Source: JALZKA01 sp963754045 (GTDB taxonomy: Bacteria; Actinomycetota; Thermoleophilia; Solirubrobacterales; 70-9). From it: DNA of 64,000 bases. Shown here piece by piece: positions 26,275 through 34,125 of this stretch. The notes under the pieces were generated by a model that saw nothing but the letters and a program-made list of their open reading frames with translations, was not told the DNA's origin and searched no databases. Every line of letters begins with the position of its first letter. The stretch's first letter is position 1. A program made the position numbers and the translations under genes. The stretch is taken from assembly GCA_963754045.1 (NCBI GenBank), contig CAVWEN010000002.1:1364001-1428000 (forward strand). Reading direction: 5' to 3'.

Positions 26275-27072
26275 TCACCCGGTTGGTGGGCCTCCCAGGA
26301 CGAGGACGTCGACGAGCAGCAGGAGCGCGACGATTGCGACCACGATCCCAAACGCATGGGCCAGCGTCGCGGCCGGGAGGCGCCGGCCAAACTGGCCGCC
26401 AGCGAGCGCTCCGGCAGCGGCCGCACCGCAGAGCATCAGAGTCAGCGGCCAATCCGGCTGCGCACCGTTCGCCAAGTGGCTGATCAAAGCCGCCAGCCCG
26501 GTCAAGGTGATGATCGCCAGCGAGGTCGTGATCGCGCGCCTCATCATCAGGCCCAAAAGGATGGTCAGGGTCGGAACAATCAGAAATCCGCCACCCACAC
26601 CGAAGAATCCGGTCATGAACCCGACGACGAGGCCGGCTCCGCCGGCCACTGCGATGTTCGGAGTGGCGCAGTCACCGGGTGTCTCGTCGGACTCATCGGC
26701 GCCATTGCCCCGGATGTAGGTGAGCGCCGCGGCGGCGAGCATCACCGGAACGAAGGCAAGGATGAGTGTCCTCGCGCTGATCGCAGCGTTGGCCAGGGTG
26801 CCGATGTATGCGCCGATCGCGGCGGGGCCGGAGAAGGTCAGCGCCACCCGCCAGCAGAGCTGCCCGTCGCGGGCGTGCACGCCGGCCCCGACCGACGCCC
26901 CCAGGGCGACGACTATCAGCGAAGCCGTCGACGCCGGGCCGACGCCCTGGTCGAGGACGTAGACCAGGACCGGCAGCGCGAGGATTGCGCCGCCACCGCC
27001 GACGGTGCCGATGACGGCGCCAATCGCGAATCCAAAGGGAACGGCGAGCAGCATCTCCATATAGTCATGCAA
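26275..27072 (-). CDS. TauE/SafE sulfite exporter family protein
   Basis: A 265-residue membrane protein with about eight helices and the two TauE/SafE repeats (GAVIGTVGGGGAILALPVLV at the start, GFMTGFFGVGGGFLIVPTL in the second half). It probably exports sulfite, thiosulfate or another sulfur anion. Divergent from the ArsR gene (22-nt gap), and a partner to the persulfide dioxygenase cluster. The first ATG at 27072 lies inside a palindromic operator-like site; ATGs at 27060 and 27054 are alternatives. Confidence 0.85.
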   Translation of the reverse strand: MHDYMEMLLAVPFGFAIGAVIGTVGGGGAILALPVLVYVLDQGVGPASTASLIVVALGASVGAGVHARDGQLCWRVALTFSGPAAIGAYIGTLANAAISARTLILAFVPVMLAAAALTYIRGNGADESDETPGDCATPNIAVAGGAGLVVGFMTGFFGVGGGFLIVPTLTILLGLMMRRAITTSLAIITLTGLAALISHLANGAQPDWPLTLMLCGAAAAGALAGGQFGRRLPAATLAHAFGIVVAIVALLLLVDVLVLGGPPTG

Positions 27073-27094
27073 CTATACGGTTATACTTCTCGGA
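27050..27094. promoter_or_regulatory. bidirectional promoter/operator of the sulfur module
   Basis: The 22-nt gap between the TauE/SafE and ArsR starts holds TATAGT-N6-ACTATA (27063-27080), a 6-bp-arm inverted repeat, plus TATACT (27082-27087) 7 nt ahead of the ArsR ATG and, on the other strand, TATAAC ahead of the exporter ATG. The ArsR gene is probably read from a leaderless transcript. The repeat is a likely ArsR operator. Inference from sequence only. Confidence 0.55.
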
Positions 27095-27433
27095 ATGACC
27101 GATCTGACCAATGAACTTGCCGAGTTGATCGCTCGCCGCTTCACGGTGCTGGGCGAGCCGACCAGACTACGGTTGCTGAATCTGATGCACGCCCGTGGGG
27201 AAGCCTCGGTATCGGAGCTCGTCGAAGCGACGGGGGGAACCCAGGCCAATGTCTCAAAGCACCTTGGTGTGCTGCTTGGCGAGCGGATGGTGGTGCGACG
27301 TCGCCAGGGCTCGCACGCGCTGTATTCGATCGCAGATCCGACACTGATCGCTTTGTGCGATCAGGTTTGCGACGGCGTGCGCGACCAGCTGCGCGAGCTC
27401 AGCTCGATGGTCGCGGTGGGGGTGCCGCAATGA
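27095..27433 (+). CDS. ArsR-family repressor, probably sulfur/persulfide responsive
   Basis: A 112-residue winged-helix regulator: FTVLGEPTRLRLLNLM, then the recognition helix TQANVSKHLGVLL and wing RRRQGSHALYSI. Two cysteines near the C-terminus (CDQVC, about residues 90-94) could sense persulfides, though their placing differs from BigR/SqrR, where the pair is far apart. Its position between a sulfite-type exporter and a persulfide dioxygenase supports such a role. Stop overlaps the next ATG. Confidence 0.85.
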   Translation: MTDLTNELAELIARRFTVLGEPTRLRLLNLMHARGEASVSELVEATGGTQANVSKHLGVLLGERMVVRRRQGSHALYSIADPTLIALCDQVCDGVRDQLRELSSMVAVGVPQ

Positions 27434-28815
27434 TCTTTCGTCAGATCACCCACGACGATCTCGGCTGCGCCTCCTATCTCGTCGGTGATGAGAAGGCCGG
27501 CGTTGCCGCGGTGGTGGATCCCCGCTTTGAGATCGACGAGTATCTCCAGCTCGCGCGCTACTTCGGGGTCTCGATCGAGCACATCCTCGAGACCCATAAC
27601 CACGCCGACCATGTCTCAGGCCACGGCCGCCTTGCCGCGGCGACCGGCGCGGCCATCTACATCCACAGCCAGGCCGTGCCGGCCTACGACCACGAGGCGA
27701 TCGAGGACGGCTTCGAGCTCGAGGTAGGCGAGCTACTGATTCGAGCGCTGCACACCCCCGGCCACCGACCGGAGCACACCGCATTTGCGTTGATCGACCG
27801 CAACCGCGGCGATCAGGCCTGGGCGGTCCTGACCGGCGACTCGCTGTTCGTAAACGACGTAGCCCGGCCCGACCTGGCGATCGAGGAGCGCGAGGGCGCT
27901 CGAGACATCTATCACTCGCTCCAGGACAAGCTGCTGACCCTGCCCGACGAGTGCGAGGTCTGGCCCGCACACCTCGGCGGTTCGATGTGCGGAGGGCCGG
28001 GGATGGACATGAAGATCTCATCGACCATCGGCTTCGAACGCAAGCACAATCCGACGCTCTCGATCGGGGAGGAGCGGGAGTTCGTTGAGCAGGCGGTCGC
28101 AAAGCTCGGTCCCCAGCCACCGAACTTCGAGGCGATCGTCGAGCTCAACAAGGGACCGCTGCTGACCGCGGGCGTCGAGGTCCTGCCGTTGGCTCCTCGC
28201 CAGCTTGACCAGAAGCGCTCCGCCGGCGCTCTGATCGTCGACACGAGGACCGATCAGCAGTTCGACGATGCGCACATCGTTGGCGCGGTGTGCAATCCGA
28301 TGCTGATCGCGGGCTTCGGGTCAAAACTGGCCTGGCTCGCCGACCGAGACAGGGAGGTCGTCCTGGTGGGTCGCGACGATGACGATGGGCGGCGGGCTGC
28401 CCGTCTTGCGGTCGCGGTCGGTATCTCGAGTCTCGCCGGGTTTCTCGGCGGCGGAATGACCAGCTGGCGCCAAGAGAAACGCGAGGTCGAGCGAATCGAA
28501 CGTCTGCCGCTGGACGAGCTCAAGAGTCGGGTAGATCAGGACGATCTGCAGATTCTCGACGTGCGCGAGCGCAAGGAGTGGGAGGCGGGTCACATCCCCG
28601 GCTCGGTGTTCGAGCCGTGGCACGACATCGACGCTTTGCCCACAGGTCTCGACCCCGACAAGCCGGTGGCCGTCGTCTGCGGTTCGGGTGAGCGAGCGGC
28701 GGTCGGCGCAAGCCTCGTCAAGCGCTACGGGGCGACGGAAGTGATCCATGTGATCGAGGGTGGGGTGCCGAAGTGGAAGCGGCTCGGGCATCCAATCGAG
28801 GCCGAGTCGGGATGA
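27430..28815 (+). CDS. persulfide dioxygenase-rhodanese fusion (MBL + two rhodanese domains)
   Basis: A 461-residue enzyme. Residues about 1-245 form a metallo-beta-lactamase dioxygenase (ETHE1-like) with HNHADH at 56-61 and further His ligands (HTPGHRPEH; WPAHLGGS). The first rhodanese domain (about 260-350) lacks the active Cys (VVLVGRDD), while the second (about 365-460) has VVCGSGERA with Cys417. The enzyme oxidises glutathione or other low-molecular persulfide to sulfite and transfers sulfur. The exporter upstream could remove that sulfite. ATGA overlap with the regulator, and with the ferritin-like gene after. Confidence 0.9.
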   Translation: MIFRQITHDDLGCASYLVGDEKAGVAAVVDPRFEIDEYLQLARYFGVSIEHILETHNHADHVSGHGRLAAATGAAIYIHSQAVPAYDHEAIEDGFELEVGELLIRALHTPGHRPEHTAFALIDRNRGDQAWAVLTGDSLFVNDVARPDLAIEEREGARDIYHSLQDKLLTLPDECEVWPAHLGGSMCGGPGMDMKISSTIGFERKHNPTLSIGEEREFVEQAVAKLGPQPPNFEAIVELNKGPLLTAGVEVLPLAPRQLDQKRSAGALIVDTRTDQQFDDAHIVGAVCNPMLIAGFGSKLAWLADRDREVVLVGRDDDDGRRAARLAVAVGISSLAGFLGGGMTSWRQEKREVERIERLPLDELKSRVDQDDLQILDVRERKEWEAGHIPGSVFEPWHDIDALPTGLDPDKPVAVVCGSGERAAVGASLVKRYGATEVIHVIEGGVPKWKRLGHPIEAESG

Positions 28816-29339
28816 GCGGTCCAGATCTCGACGAGCAGATCGTTGCGCAATTGCGATCGATCCACGCCGTCAAGGCTGGGGCTCTCGCGATGTTCGCCCC
28901 GATGCTCACCGAGGTCGCTACCGAGCGTGACGATCGCTCGACGGCCGCGGAGATCGCGGGCCTGCTTGGCCGGATGCATAGAGCCTTCTCGGCCCACCGC
29001 GGGGAGACAGCTCAGCACGTGCAAAGCCTGGCCGCGAGGCTGACCGAGCTTGGCGGCGCCCCGGCCGGCCGCAGAGCGGGCTCATTGGCCCTGGGGGCTC
29101 GAGCCTGGGTTGCAGCGAACGGCATCGGCGGGCAGAATCATGGCGCGAACGCTCGCAACGCGTTCGTCTTCGAGCACTACGAGATCGCCTCGCTGAAGCT
29201 GCTCGAACAGCTTGCCGAGCGCAACGACGACGGTCCGACATTGACGATCGTCAGCGGCATTCTCGCCGACGACGAGGAGATGGCGGCGACCATCAGCCGC
29301 AACTGGACCAACGTGCTCACGCTCACTCTCGCGCCGTAG
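28812..29339 (+). CDS. ferritin-like (DUF892/YciE-type) helical protein
   Basis: A 175-residue all-helical protein with helices like MFAPMLTEVATERDDRSTA and AHRGETAQHVQSLAARLTELGG, and late residues FEHYEIASLKLLEQLAE, giving the four-helix ferritin-like layout with Glu and His at plausible metal positions. It may bind iron or simply act as a stress protein. ATG at 28812 overlaps the previous stop (ATGA), so it belongs to the persulfide operon. Confidence 0.7.
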   Translation: MSGPDLDEQIVAQLRSIHAVKAGALAMFAPMLTEVATERDDRSTAAEIAGLLGRMHRAFSAHRGETAQHVQSLAARLTELGGAPAGRRAGSLALGARAWVAANGIGGQNHGANARNAFVFEHYEIASLKLLEQLAERNDDGPTLTIVSGILADDEEMAATISRNWTNVLTLTLAP

Positions 29340-29410
29340 GGCGGCGGCGCTCCTCGATCTCCAGCCGCGGAAGCCCACCTCAGGGTCGGGATGCGGCCGG
29401 CTGCCGTGTC

Positions 29411-29821
29411 CTACTCCGGCAGCCCGACGGCCTTTAGGGCTTCGGCCTGCGTCGAGAACCACACCACTTTGACGATCTTGCCGTCCGCGATCGTCCAAAC
29501 TGAACTGTTCCTCCCCTCGACCTCGATCCCGCTAGCGCGTCCGCGCCCTCGGCTGGTCGTTATGGAGATCACGGCCTGGCCGCCATCGATCAACTCCTCA
29601 CACTCGTCCGCGATCTCCTCCCATGCCTCATGTCGCTCCCGGAAGAAGCGCCGAAGGCCCTCGTGCCCGCGATAGACACCCCATCCGGTGAGGCCCGCTA
29701 GTGGCCCGCGAGTCATATCCCACTCGACCTCCGGGTCGTAGAAGGCGAGGACAGCGGCAGTGTCACCGCGCTCAACTGTCTCGTAGAGTCGACGCACGAT
29801 CGCCACGGTCTCCTCCGACAT
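29411..29821 (-). CDS. SnoaL-like (NTF2 fold) protein 1
   Basis: A 136-residue protein with the typical start MSEETVAIVRRLYE, an FYDPEVEWDM segment, and a beta-sheet half ending with AEALKAVGL. This is the polyketide-cyclase/limonene-epoxide-hydrolase-like fold; no catalytic residues can be identified. It is the last of four tandem paralogues on this strand, each with a similar end (EALEAAGL). Confidence 0.78.
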   Translation of the reverse strand: MSEETVAIVRRLYETVERGDTAAVLAFYDPEVEWDMTRGPLAGLTGWGVYRGHEGLRRFFRERHEAWEEIADECEELIDGGQAVISITTSRGRGRASGIEVEGRNSSVWTIADGKIVKVVWFSTQAEALKAVGLPE

Positions 29822-29824
29822 TGT

Positions 29825-30229
29825 CTACTCCGACACCCCGGCGGCTTCGAGGGCCTCGGCCTTGAGTGCGTAAGTCCACGCTGTCTGTGCCTTGCCGTCC
29901 TCGATGTGCCAGCGGTGGTAGACGGTCTCCTCGAGCCACTCGTGACTGCCTTTGAGCCTGGCGCGCTGGTGGACGGTCACGAGGACGTACTCCCCGAACA
30001 CTTCCGAGTCCACCGGGCTGAGGCTGTAATCCGTGAAGGTCGAGTCGAGGTCCGCCCACAAACCGGGCATTTCATCGGCGCGATAAACGGGACGCCCAGG
30101 GAACCCTCGACGCGCGTAGAAGCGGAAGTTTTCGGCGAGCCGCTCGCGCAGGGCCGGAATGTCAACCGTTCGCTTTGCGTATCCCTGCTCGTAGGCAAGG
30201 CGGACGATCTCCAGTTTGTCGTGCGACAT
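29825..30229 (-). CDS. SnoaL-like protein 2
   Basis: A 134-residue SnoaL-fold paralogue (start MSHDKLEIVRLAYEQGY, end ALEAAGVSE). It begins right after a 60-nt repeat shared with the region before the gene at 30768-31169, and the copy includes a piece of a tRNA-Met gene (see 30227-30287). Stop is 3 nt before the first paralogue's start. No substrate known. Confidence 0.75.
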   Translation of the reverse strand: MSHDKLEIVRLAYEQGYAKRTVDIPALRERLAENFRFYARRGFPGRPVYRADEMPGLWADLDSTFTDYSLSPVDSEVFGEYVLVTVHQRARLKGSHEWLEETVYHRWHIEDGKAQTAWTYALKAEALEAAGVSE

Positions 30230-30287
30230 CGCCAGCGCAGTATCTCGCTTCAGGCCACTTCTGCGATGCCGGAGGAGGGACTCGAAC
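30227..30287 (-). repeat. duplicated tRNA-Met 3' end plus spacer
   Basis: This ~61-nt block matches 31166-31226 with few changes. It contains the last 22 nt of tRNA-Met (30266-30287, identical) and the following spacer up to the ATG of the SnoaL gene. No full tRNA fold is possible here, so it is a duplication scar. Confidence 0.75.
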
Positions 30288-30361
30288 TCGGCGAGTTGCG
30301 GCTGGTCGTGGATGGTGCGTTGCCCACTTGAGCGGTTGCGAGGCGAGCCGGCTGGGTGTTT

Positions 30362-30764
30362 CTACTCCAACAGCCCTGCGGCTTCGAGGGCTGCCTCTAG
30401 ATGGCGACTCCATTCGAAGCGCGCGATCATGCCGTTGCGCAGGGTCCAGGTGTGCGCTTCGTCTTGGACGACCTCAACGTGACTGCCACGGCTAAGTGTG
30501 TGGAAGTTGATGGCGGCCACCACAGTATCCCCGCCATCGAAGAGTTCACGAAGCTCTTGGCGGGATGAGTCGAAGGACTCAGAGACGTTTCGCAAGGCTT
30601 GCGCGACCTCTGTGTGGCCGCGACGAGTACCGGAATCGATTGCCTCGGGGGGGATTGACGTATTCGACGTCAGGGGTGGCAAGCTCGAGAAACTCATCTA
30701 CATCTCCGCCCATCAGCCCGTCTTCGTAAATGCGGCGCACAATCTCTTTGTTCTCCTCCGACAT
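30362..30764 (-). pseudogene. SnoaL-like protein 3, frameshifted at a C7 run
   Basis: The N-terminal part (MSEENKEIVRRIYEDGL through PDVEYVNPP) lies in one frame and the rest (EAIDSGTRRGH through EAALEAAGLLE) in another. Joining needs the loss of one base in a run of seven G on the + strand (30647-30653). With six, one SnoaL-like protein of normal length results. Either a recent frameshift, phase-variable tract, or a sequencing/assembly error in a homopolymer. Confidence 0.7.
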
Positions 30765-30767
30765 CGG

Positions 30768-31169
30768 CTATGCCGACAGCCCGGCAGCTTCGAGCGCTTC
30801 GTCTCGTGTCAAGTACTGCCGAATCCGGCGCGCTTTGCCCTCCTGAAAGGCATAGACGTGCCCGACGGCGGGCAGGTCGACCGGGACCCCACCACCGCTG
30901 CCGGTGCCCGTCATGTGCCAGATGACCACGGCCTCATCGCCGGCATCGATGTATTCCTGGACGTCGAACTGCCCGCTCCAGCCAATCGCCAAGTAGTTCT
31001 CCACCATCTTCCTAACGGCAGCCTCGCCGACGTGCCGGTCCGCGTCAGGCAGATCGGGTGGGTCAAAAACCTCGATCTCAGGATGCCTCAAGGGCTCGGT
31101 CGCGTCAAGGCCTCCTCGATTGAAGGTTTCGATGTACTCACGGGTCAGAATCACCTGCTCCTGCGACAT
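30768..31169 (-). CDS. SnoaL-like protein 4
   Basis: A 133-residue SnoaL-fold protein (MSQEQVILTREYIETFNRGG at the start, DEALEAAGLSA at the end). It begins 35 nt after the end of tRNA-Met on the same strand and probably shares its transcript. This is likely the parent of the duplicated gene at 29825, since both start after the same tRNA-linked spacer. Confidence 0.75.
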   Translation of the reverse strand: MSQEQVILTREYIETFNRGGLDATEPLRHPEIEVFDPPDLPDADRHVGEAAVRKMVENYLAIGWSGQFDVQEYIDAGDEAVVIWHMTGTGSGGGVPVDLPAVGHVYAFQEGKARRIRQYLTRDEALEAAGLSA

Positions 31170-31226
31170 CGCCAGCAGTATCCCGCCTCAGACCACTTCT
31201 TCAATGCCGGAGGAGGGACTCGAACC
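31166..31226 (-). repeat. parental copy of the tRNA-linked repeat
   Basis: The source copy of the block at 30227-30287. It covers the last 22 nt of tRNA-Met and the spacer to the start codon of the SnoaL-like gene 4. Differences between the copies are a few single-base changes and a 2-nt indel. Confidence 0.75.
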
Positions 31227-31278
31227 CCCGACACGCGGATTATGATTCCGCTGCTCTAACCAGCTGAGCTACTCCGGC
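31205..31278 (-). tRNA. tRNA-Met (CAU anticodon)
   Basis: A complete 74-nt cloverleaf on the minus strand: acceptor stem GCCGGAG/CTCCGGC, anticodon stem GCGGA/TCCGC with loop ATCATAA (anticodon CAT), T loop TTCGAGT. The D loop has AGCTGGTTAG. Elongator Met is likely; a lysidine-modified tRNA-Ile with the same anticodon cannot be fully excluded. CCA is not encoded. Confidence 0.9.
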
Positions 31279-31317
31279 GGGACGGCGAATCGTAGCTTCG
31301 GTCGATACGGTTCGAGC

Positions 31318-32215
31318 ATGGGGGTTATCGGGCGAGTCCTGACCGTTGTGGCCGTGGCGGTTGCGCTGGTCGCGGCCGGTGTCGCGGCGGCTGGACCGCG
31401 GCGGGCAGTGATCGAGGCGACTGGCATCAGCTTTGCCGGGGGTTGAGGCCAAAACCGCGGTTTCCAGATGCGGACCGCGCAGGACCCTGACCGGGGGCGG
31501 CGTCGTGCAGAGCGGTGGCGCGCCGAACTTCTATTTGTCCCAGATCGGGCCAGGCAGCCGCCGGGCTCAGGGCAGGGCACGGACCGGCGGTGCCCCCAGT
31601 CGCTGGTTCGGCTCGGCGATCGGGTCGGGTGGTCAAGGGCGCGTGTTCGGACTCTGCGCTCGCGGCACAACGGCGCGACTCGTCGTACACACGATTGGCC
31701 TCGGCGCGACCGATACCGGCCGCGACGTCTTGCGCTGCGGGCGGGGGGAGCTCGCCCTGGGCGGTGGCGTAGTCGCTCGTGGCGGTAACACCAACTTTGA
31801 ACTACACGCGAGCGGACCCCTCGACAGCTCGAAGCATCCGGAGGGGACCAGGACTGGCGACCGGCCACTCCAGTGGTTCGTCGAATGGCAGAACTTGGCA
31901 GGCCCGACAACTTTCCAAACCTCGGTCGTCTGCGTGAAGAGATCCAGGGTCCGGGTCAAGGTCGCGGATCTGACCCTGAACGGAACCACTGACGATTTGA
32001 GCGTCGCATGCGATAGCGGGAAGCGAATCGTCGGTGGTGGCATGGTTCCGCTCGACCTCGTCGAGCCAAGCGTTATGCACGCGAGTGGTCCGCTCGACGC
32101 CTCCGGCACCACGCTCGAGACCGACGATGGCGATGTTGCGCGGCAGTGGTACGCGTTCATCGGCAGCGACGTCGTCGGCGAGCAGCGCTACCGGGTGTTC
32201 GGGATCTGCGAGTAG
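31318..32215 (+). pseudogene. secreted repeat protein, frameshifted after its signal peptide
   Basis: An ATG at 31318 starts a clear signal peptide (VLTVVAVAVALVAAGVAAAG) that stops at 31446. The body continues in another frame to 32215 (about 260 residues) with three similar modules carrying LTGGGVVQ, LALGGGVVA and IVGGGMV, each near a Cys and an ASGPL segment. Removing one G from the GGGGG run at 31438-31442 joins the two frames. Likely an extracellular structural protein; either inactivated or a sequence error. Confidence 0.65.
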
Positions 32216-32219
32216 CGCA

Positions 32220-32774
32220 CTACGACGGCGCGACCGCGTAGCGGACTTCGATCATGCCGTTTGCGAAGGGGCGGATTGCGGTTGGCTCGAGCCGGGCGAG
32301 CATCGGCTCCGGCAGCGCCGGGGTGCCCTCACCGAGCACGCTCGGCACGATCGTTACATGAATCTCGTCGAGCAGTCCAGCTCCGAGAAATGCTTGCGCG
32401 AGCGCACCGCCGCCGACAATCCAGACGTTGCGCGCCCCCGCAGCGGCGGCCATCTCGGCATGGACCTCGGCGACGGGCGCCTGGGTGAATCGGATGTCGG
32501 CGCCATCGGGGACGGGCAGCTCGCGAGTCGTGAAGACCCAGCTCGGCCCCTCGTATGGCCACGAGTCGCTGTTGTTGAGGATGTATTCGTACGTCGCCGA
32601 CCCCATTGCGAACGCGCCGACGCCGGCGACGAACTCGTCGATCGCGCTGAGGACGTGGTCGCCGTCCGCCAGCTGTGTGCCGGCGTCGTGTTGGGTCAGC
32701 CAATCGATGCCACCGTCGGAATCGGCGATGTAGCCGTCGAGGGTCTGTGCATAGAAGTAGATGGTGCGCGCGAT
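32220..32774 (-). CDS. dihydrofolate-reductase-like (RibD C-terminal/YyaP) protein, start unclear
   Basis: The frame encodes a roughly 185-residue DHFR-fold protein: YFYAQTLDGYIADSDGGIDWL at the N-terminus, MGSATYEYI in the middle, and VWIVGGGALAQAFL, the NADPH-binding segment, later. No ATG, GTG or TTG is in frame before the first strand; a GTG at 32782 is in a different frame. The gene either uses a rare start (ATC at 32774) or has a small frameshift. The first in-frame ATG (32606) would remove the first third of the domain. Confidence 0.6.
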   Translation of the reverse strand: MARTIYFYAQTLDGYIADSDGGIDWLTQHDAGTQLADGDHVLSAIDEFVAGVGAFAMGSATYEYILNNSDSWPYEGPSWVFTTRELPVPDGADIRFTQAPVAEVHAEMAAAAGARNVWIVGGGALAQAFLGAGLLDEIHVTIVPSVLGEGTPALPEPMLARLEPTAIRPFANGMIEVRYAVAPS

Positions 32775-32797
32775 TCGCTCACCGTAGTCTCTCGGCG

Positions 32798-33691
32798 GTG
32801 AGCGTGCTGTTGGCGGTTCCCAACGTCTCCGAGGGGCGCGACGCGAGTCGGATCGCGACCGCGGCCGAGGCGTTCAGCACCGGCGTGTTTCTGCTCGACA
32901 CCCACTCCGACGCGGCGCACAACCGCAGCGTTTTCACCCTCGCTTCCCGCGAGCGCGCGCTGCGGGCGGCGCTCATCGCCGGGGCAGAGGCGACCATTGC
33001 CGAGATCGACATCTCGGCCCACGCGGGCGAGCACCCGCGAATCGGGGCACTCGACGTCTGCCCGGTTGTCTGGCTCGATCCCGAGGATCGCGCCCGCGCC
33101 CATGATGAGGCGCTCGCGGTCGCCGGTGGAATCGCGTCCCTCGGTGTGCCGGTGTTCCTCTACGGCGAGCTCGCCTCGACGCCGGAACGCACCGAGCGCG
33201 CCTACTTTCGCGCCGGCGGGCCGAGTGCCCTCGCCGAGCGTATTGCCACCGGGGAGCTGGCTCCCGACCTCGGTCCCGGCAGGGCGCACCCAACCGCGGG
33301 TGCGACCCTGGTCACGGCGCGCCCCCCGATGGCAGCGTTCAATCTCGCGCTGATCGGAATAGGCCTCGCAGGTGCGCGCGCAATCGCGGCCAAGACCCGG
33401 GAATCGGGTCCGGAGGGGATCCCCGGTGTCCGGGCGATCGGGATCGACCGCGGCCCCGACGGCATCCAGGTCTCGACGAACGTCCACGATCCGACGAACG
33501 TGCCGCTGGCAGTAGTCACCGAGCGTGTGCGAAGTCTGGCCAGGGCAGTCGGCGGCGAGGTCGTGGCGGCCGAGATCGTCGGCCTCGTCCCGCGTGCCGC
33601 GCTCGAAGGATTCCCGGTCGACATGCCGATTCCGGGCTTTGATCCCGCTCGCGGCGTGATCGAGGAACGGATCGCGGCGCTTCCCGAATAG
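32798..33691 (+). CDS. ftcD: glutamate formimidoyltransferase
   Basis: A 297-residue protein transferring the formimino group from formiminoglutamate to tetrahydrofolate in histidine breakdown (N-terminal two-domain part of FTCD, without cyclodeaminase). The start LLAVPNVSEGRD is the family hallmark, with HSDAAHNRSVFT and the catalytic-His region (EHPRIGALDVCPVV) later. The GTG at 32798 starts next to these residues; GTG at 32804 is equally possible. No hut genes are in the window. Confidence 0.9.
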   Translation: MSVLLAVPNVSEGRDASRIATAAEAFSTGVFLLDTHSDAAHNRSVFTLASRERALRAALIAGAEATIAEIDISAHAGEHPRIGALDVCPVVWLDPEDRARAHDEALAVAGGIASLGVPVFLYGELASTPERTERAYFRAGGPSALAERIATGELAPDLGPGRAHPTAGATLVTARPPMAAFNLALIGIGLAGARAIAAKTRESGPEGIPGVRAIGIDRGPDGIQVSTNVHDPTNVPLAVVTERVRSLARAVGGEVVAAEIVGLVPRAALEGFPVDMPIPGFDPARGVIEERIAALPE

Positions 33692-33759
33692 ATTTGGGGA
33701 ATGTTGGATATGCGACTCCGTCGCGAAACTGAACTGGCCACCCTGGTAAGGGCCGTCTA

Positions 33760-34125
33760 GTGGCGCAGACCAAGAAGCGACGCAAGAAGAAGCACCGCGG
33801 AACCCAGGGCGGCTCGATCAGCAAGGGTCGCCGCGGACGTCCCCGCACCCGCGAAGAGGCCAAGGCCCAGGCGCGCCGCCAATCCGTGGATCGCAGGCTG
33901 GTGCCGCCCACCTGGCAGGGCGCGATCAACCGCGGCGCGATCGGCGGAGTGGTGTTCTTTGCTCTTGTCGCGTTGCTTTTCGGCCGCCCCGTCGGCGAGG
34001 CCGCCGGACTGGCGGCGGTGATGTTCGTCCTCTACATCCCGATGGGCTACTACCTCGAGCGATTCTTCTACGCGCGCCGCAGGCAGCAGGAACAGCGGCG
34101 CCGTCAGGCCGGCAAGGGCGGCTGA
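33760..34125 (+). CDS. small basic membrane protein
   Basis: A 121-residue protein with an extremely basic N-terminal 45 residues (Lys/Arg-rich), two membrane helices (about 58-76 and 82-100), and a basic tail. The cytosolic part may bind nucleic acid or ribosomes; no family recognised. GTG start; its stop overlaps the ATG of the next gene (TGATG), so it is coupled to the metallo-hydrolase and hisS. Confidence 0.68.
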   Translation: MAQTKKRRKKKHRGTQGGSISKGRRGRPRTREEAKAQARRQSVDRRLVPPTWQGAINRGAIGGVVFFALVALLFGRPVGEAAGLAAVMFVLYIPMGYYLERFFYARRRQQEQRRRQAGKGG

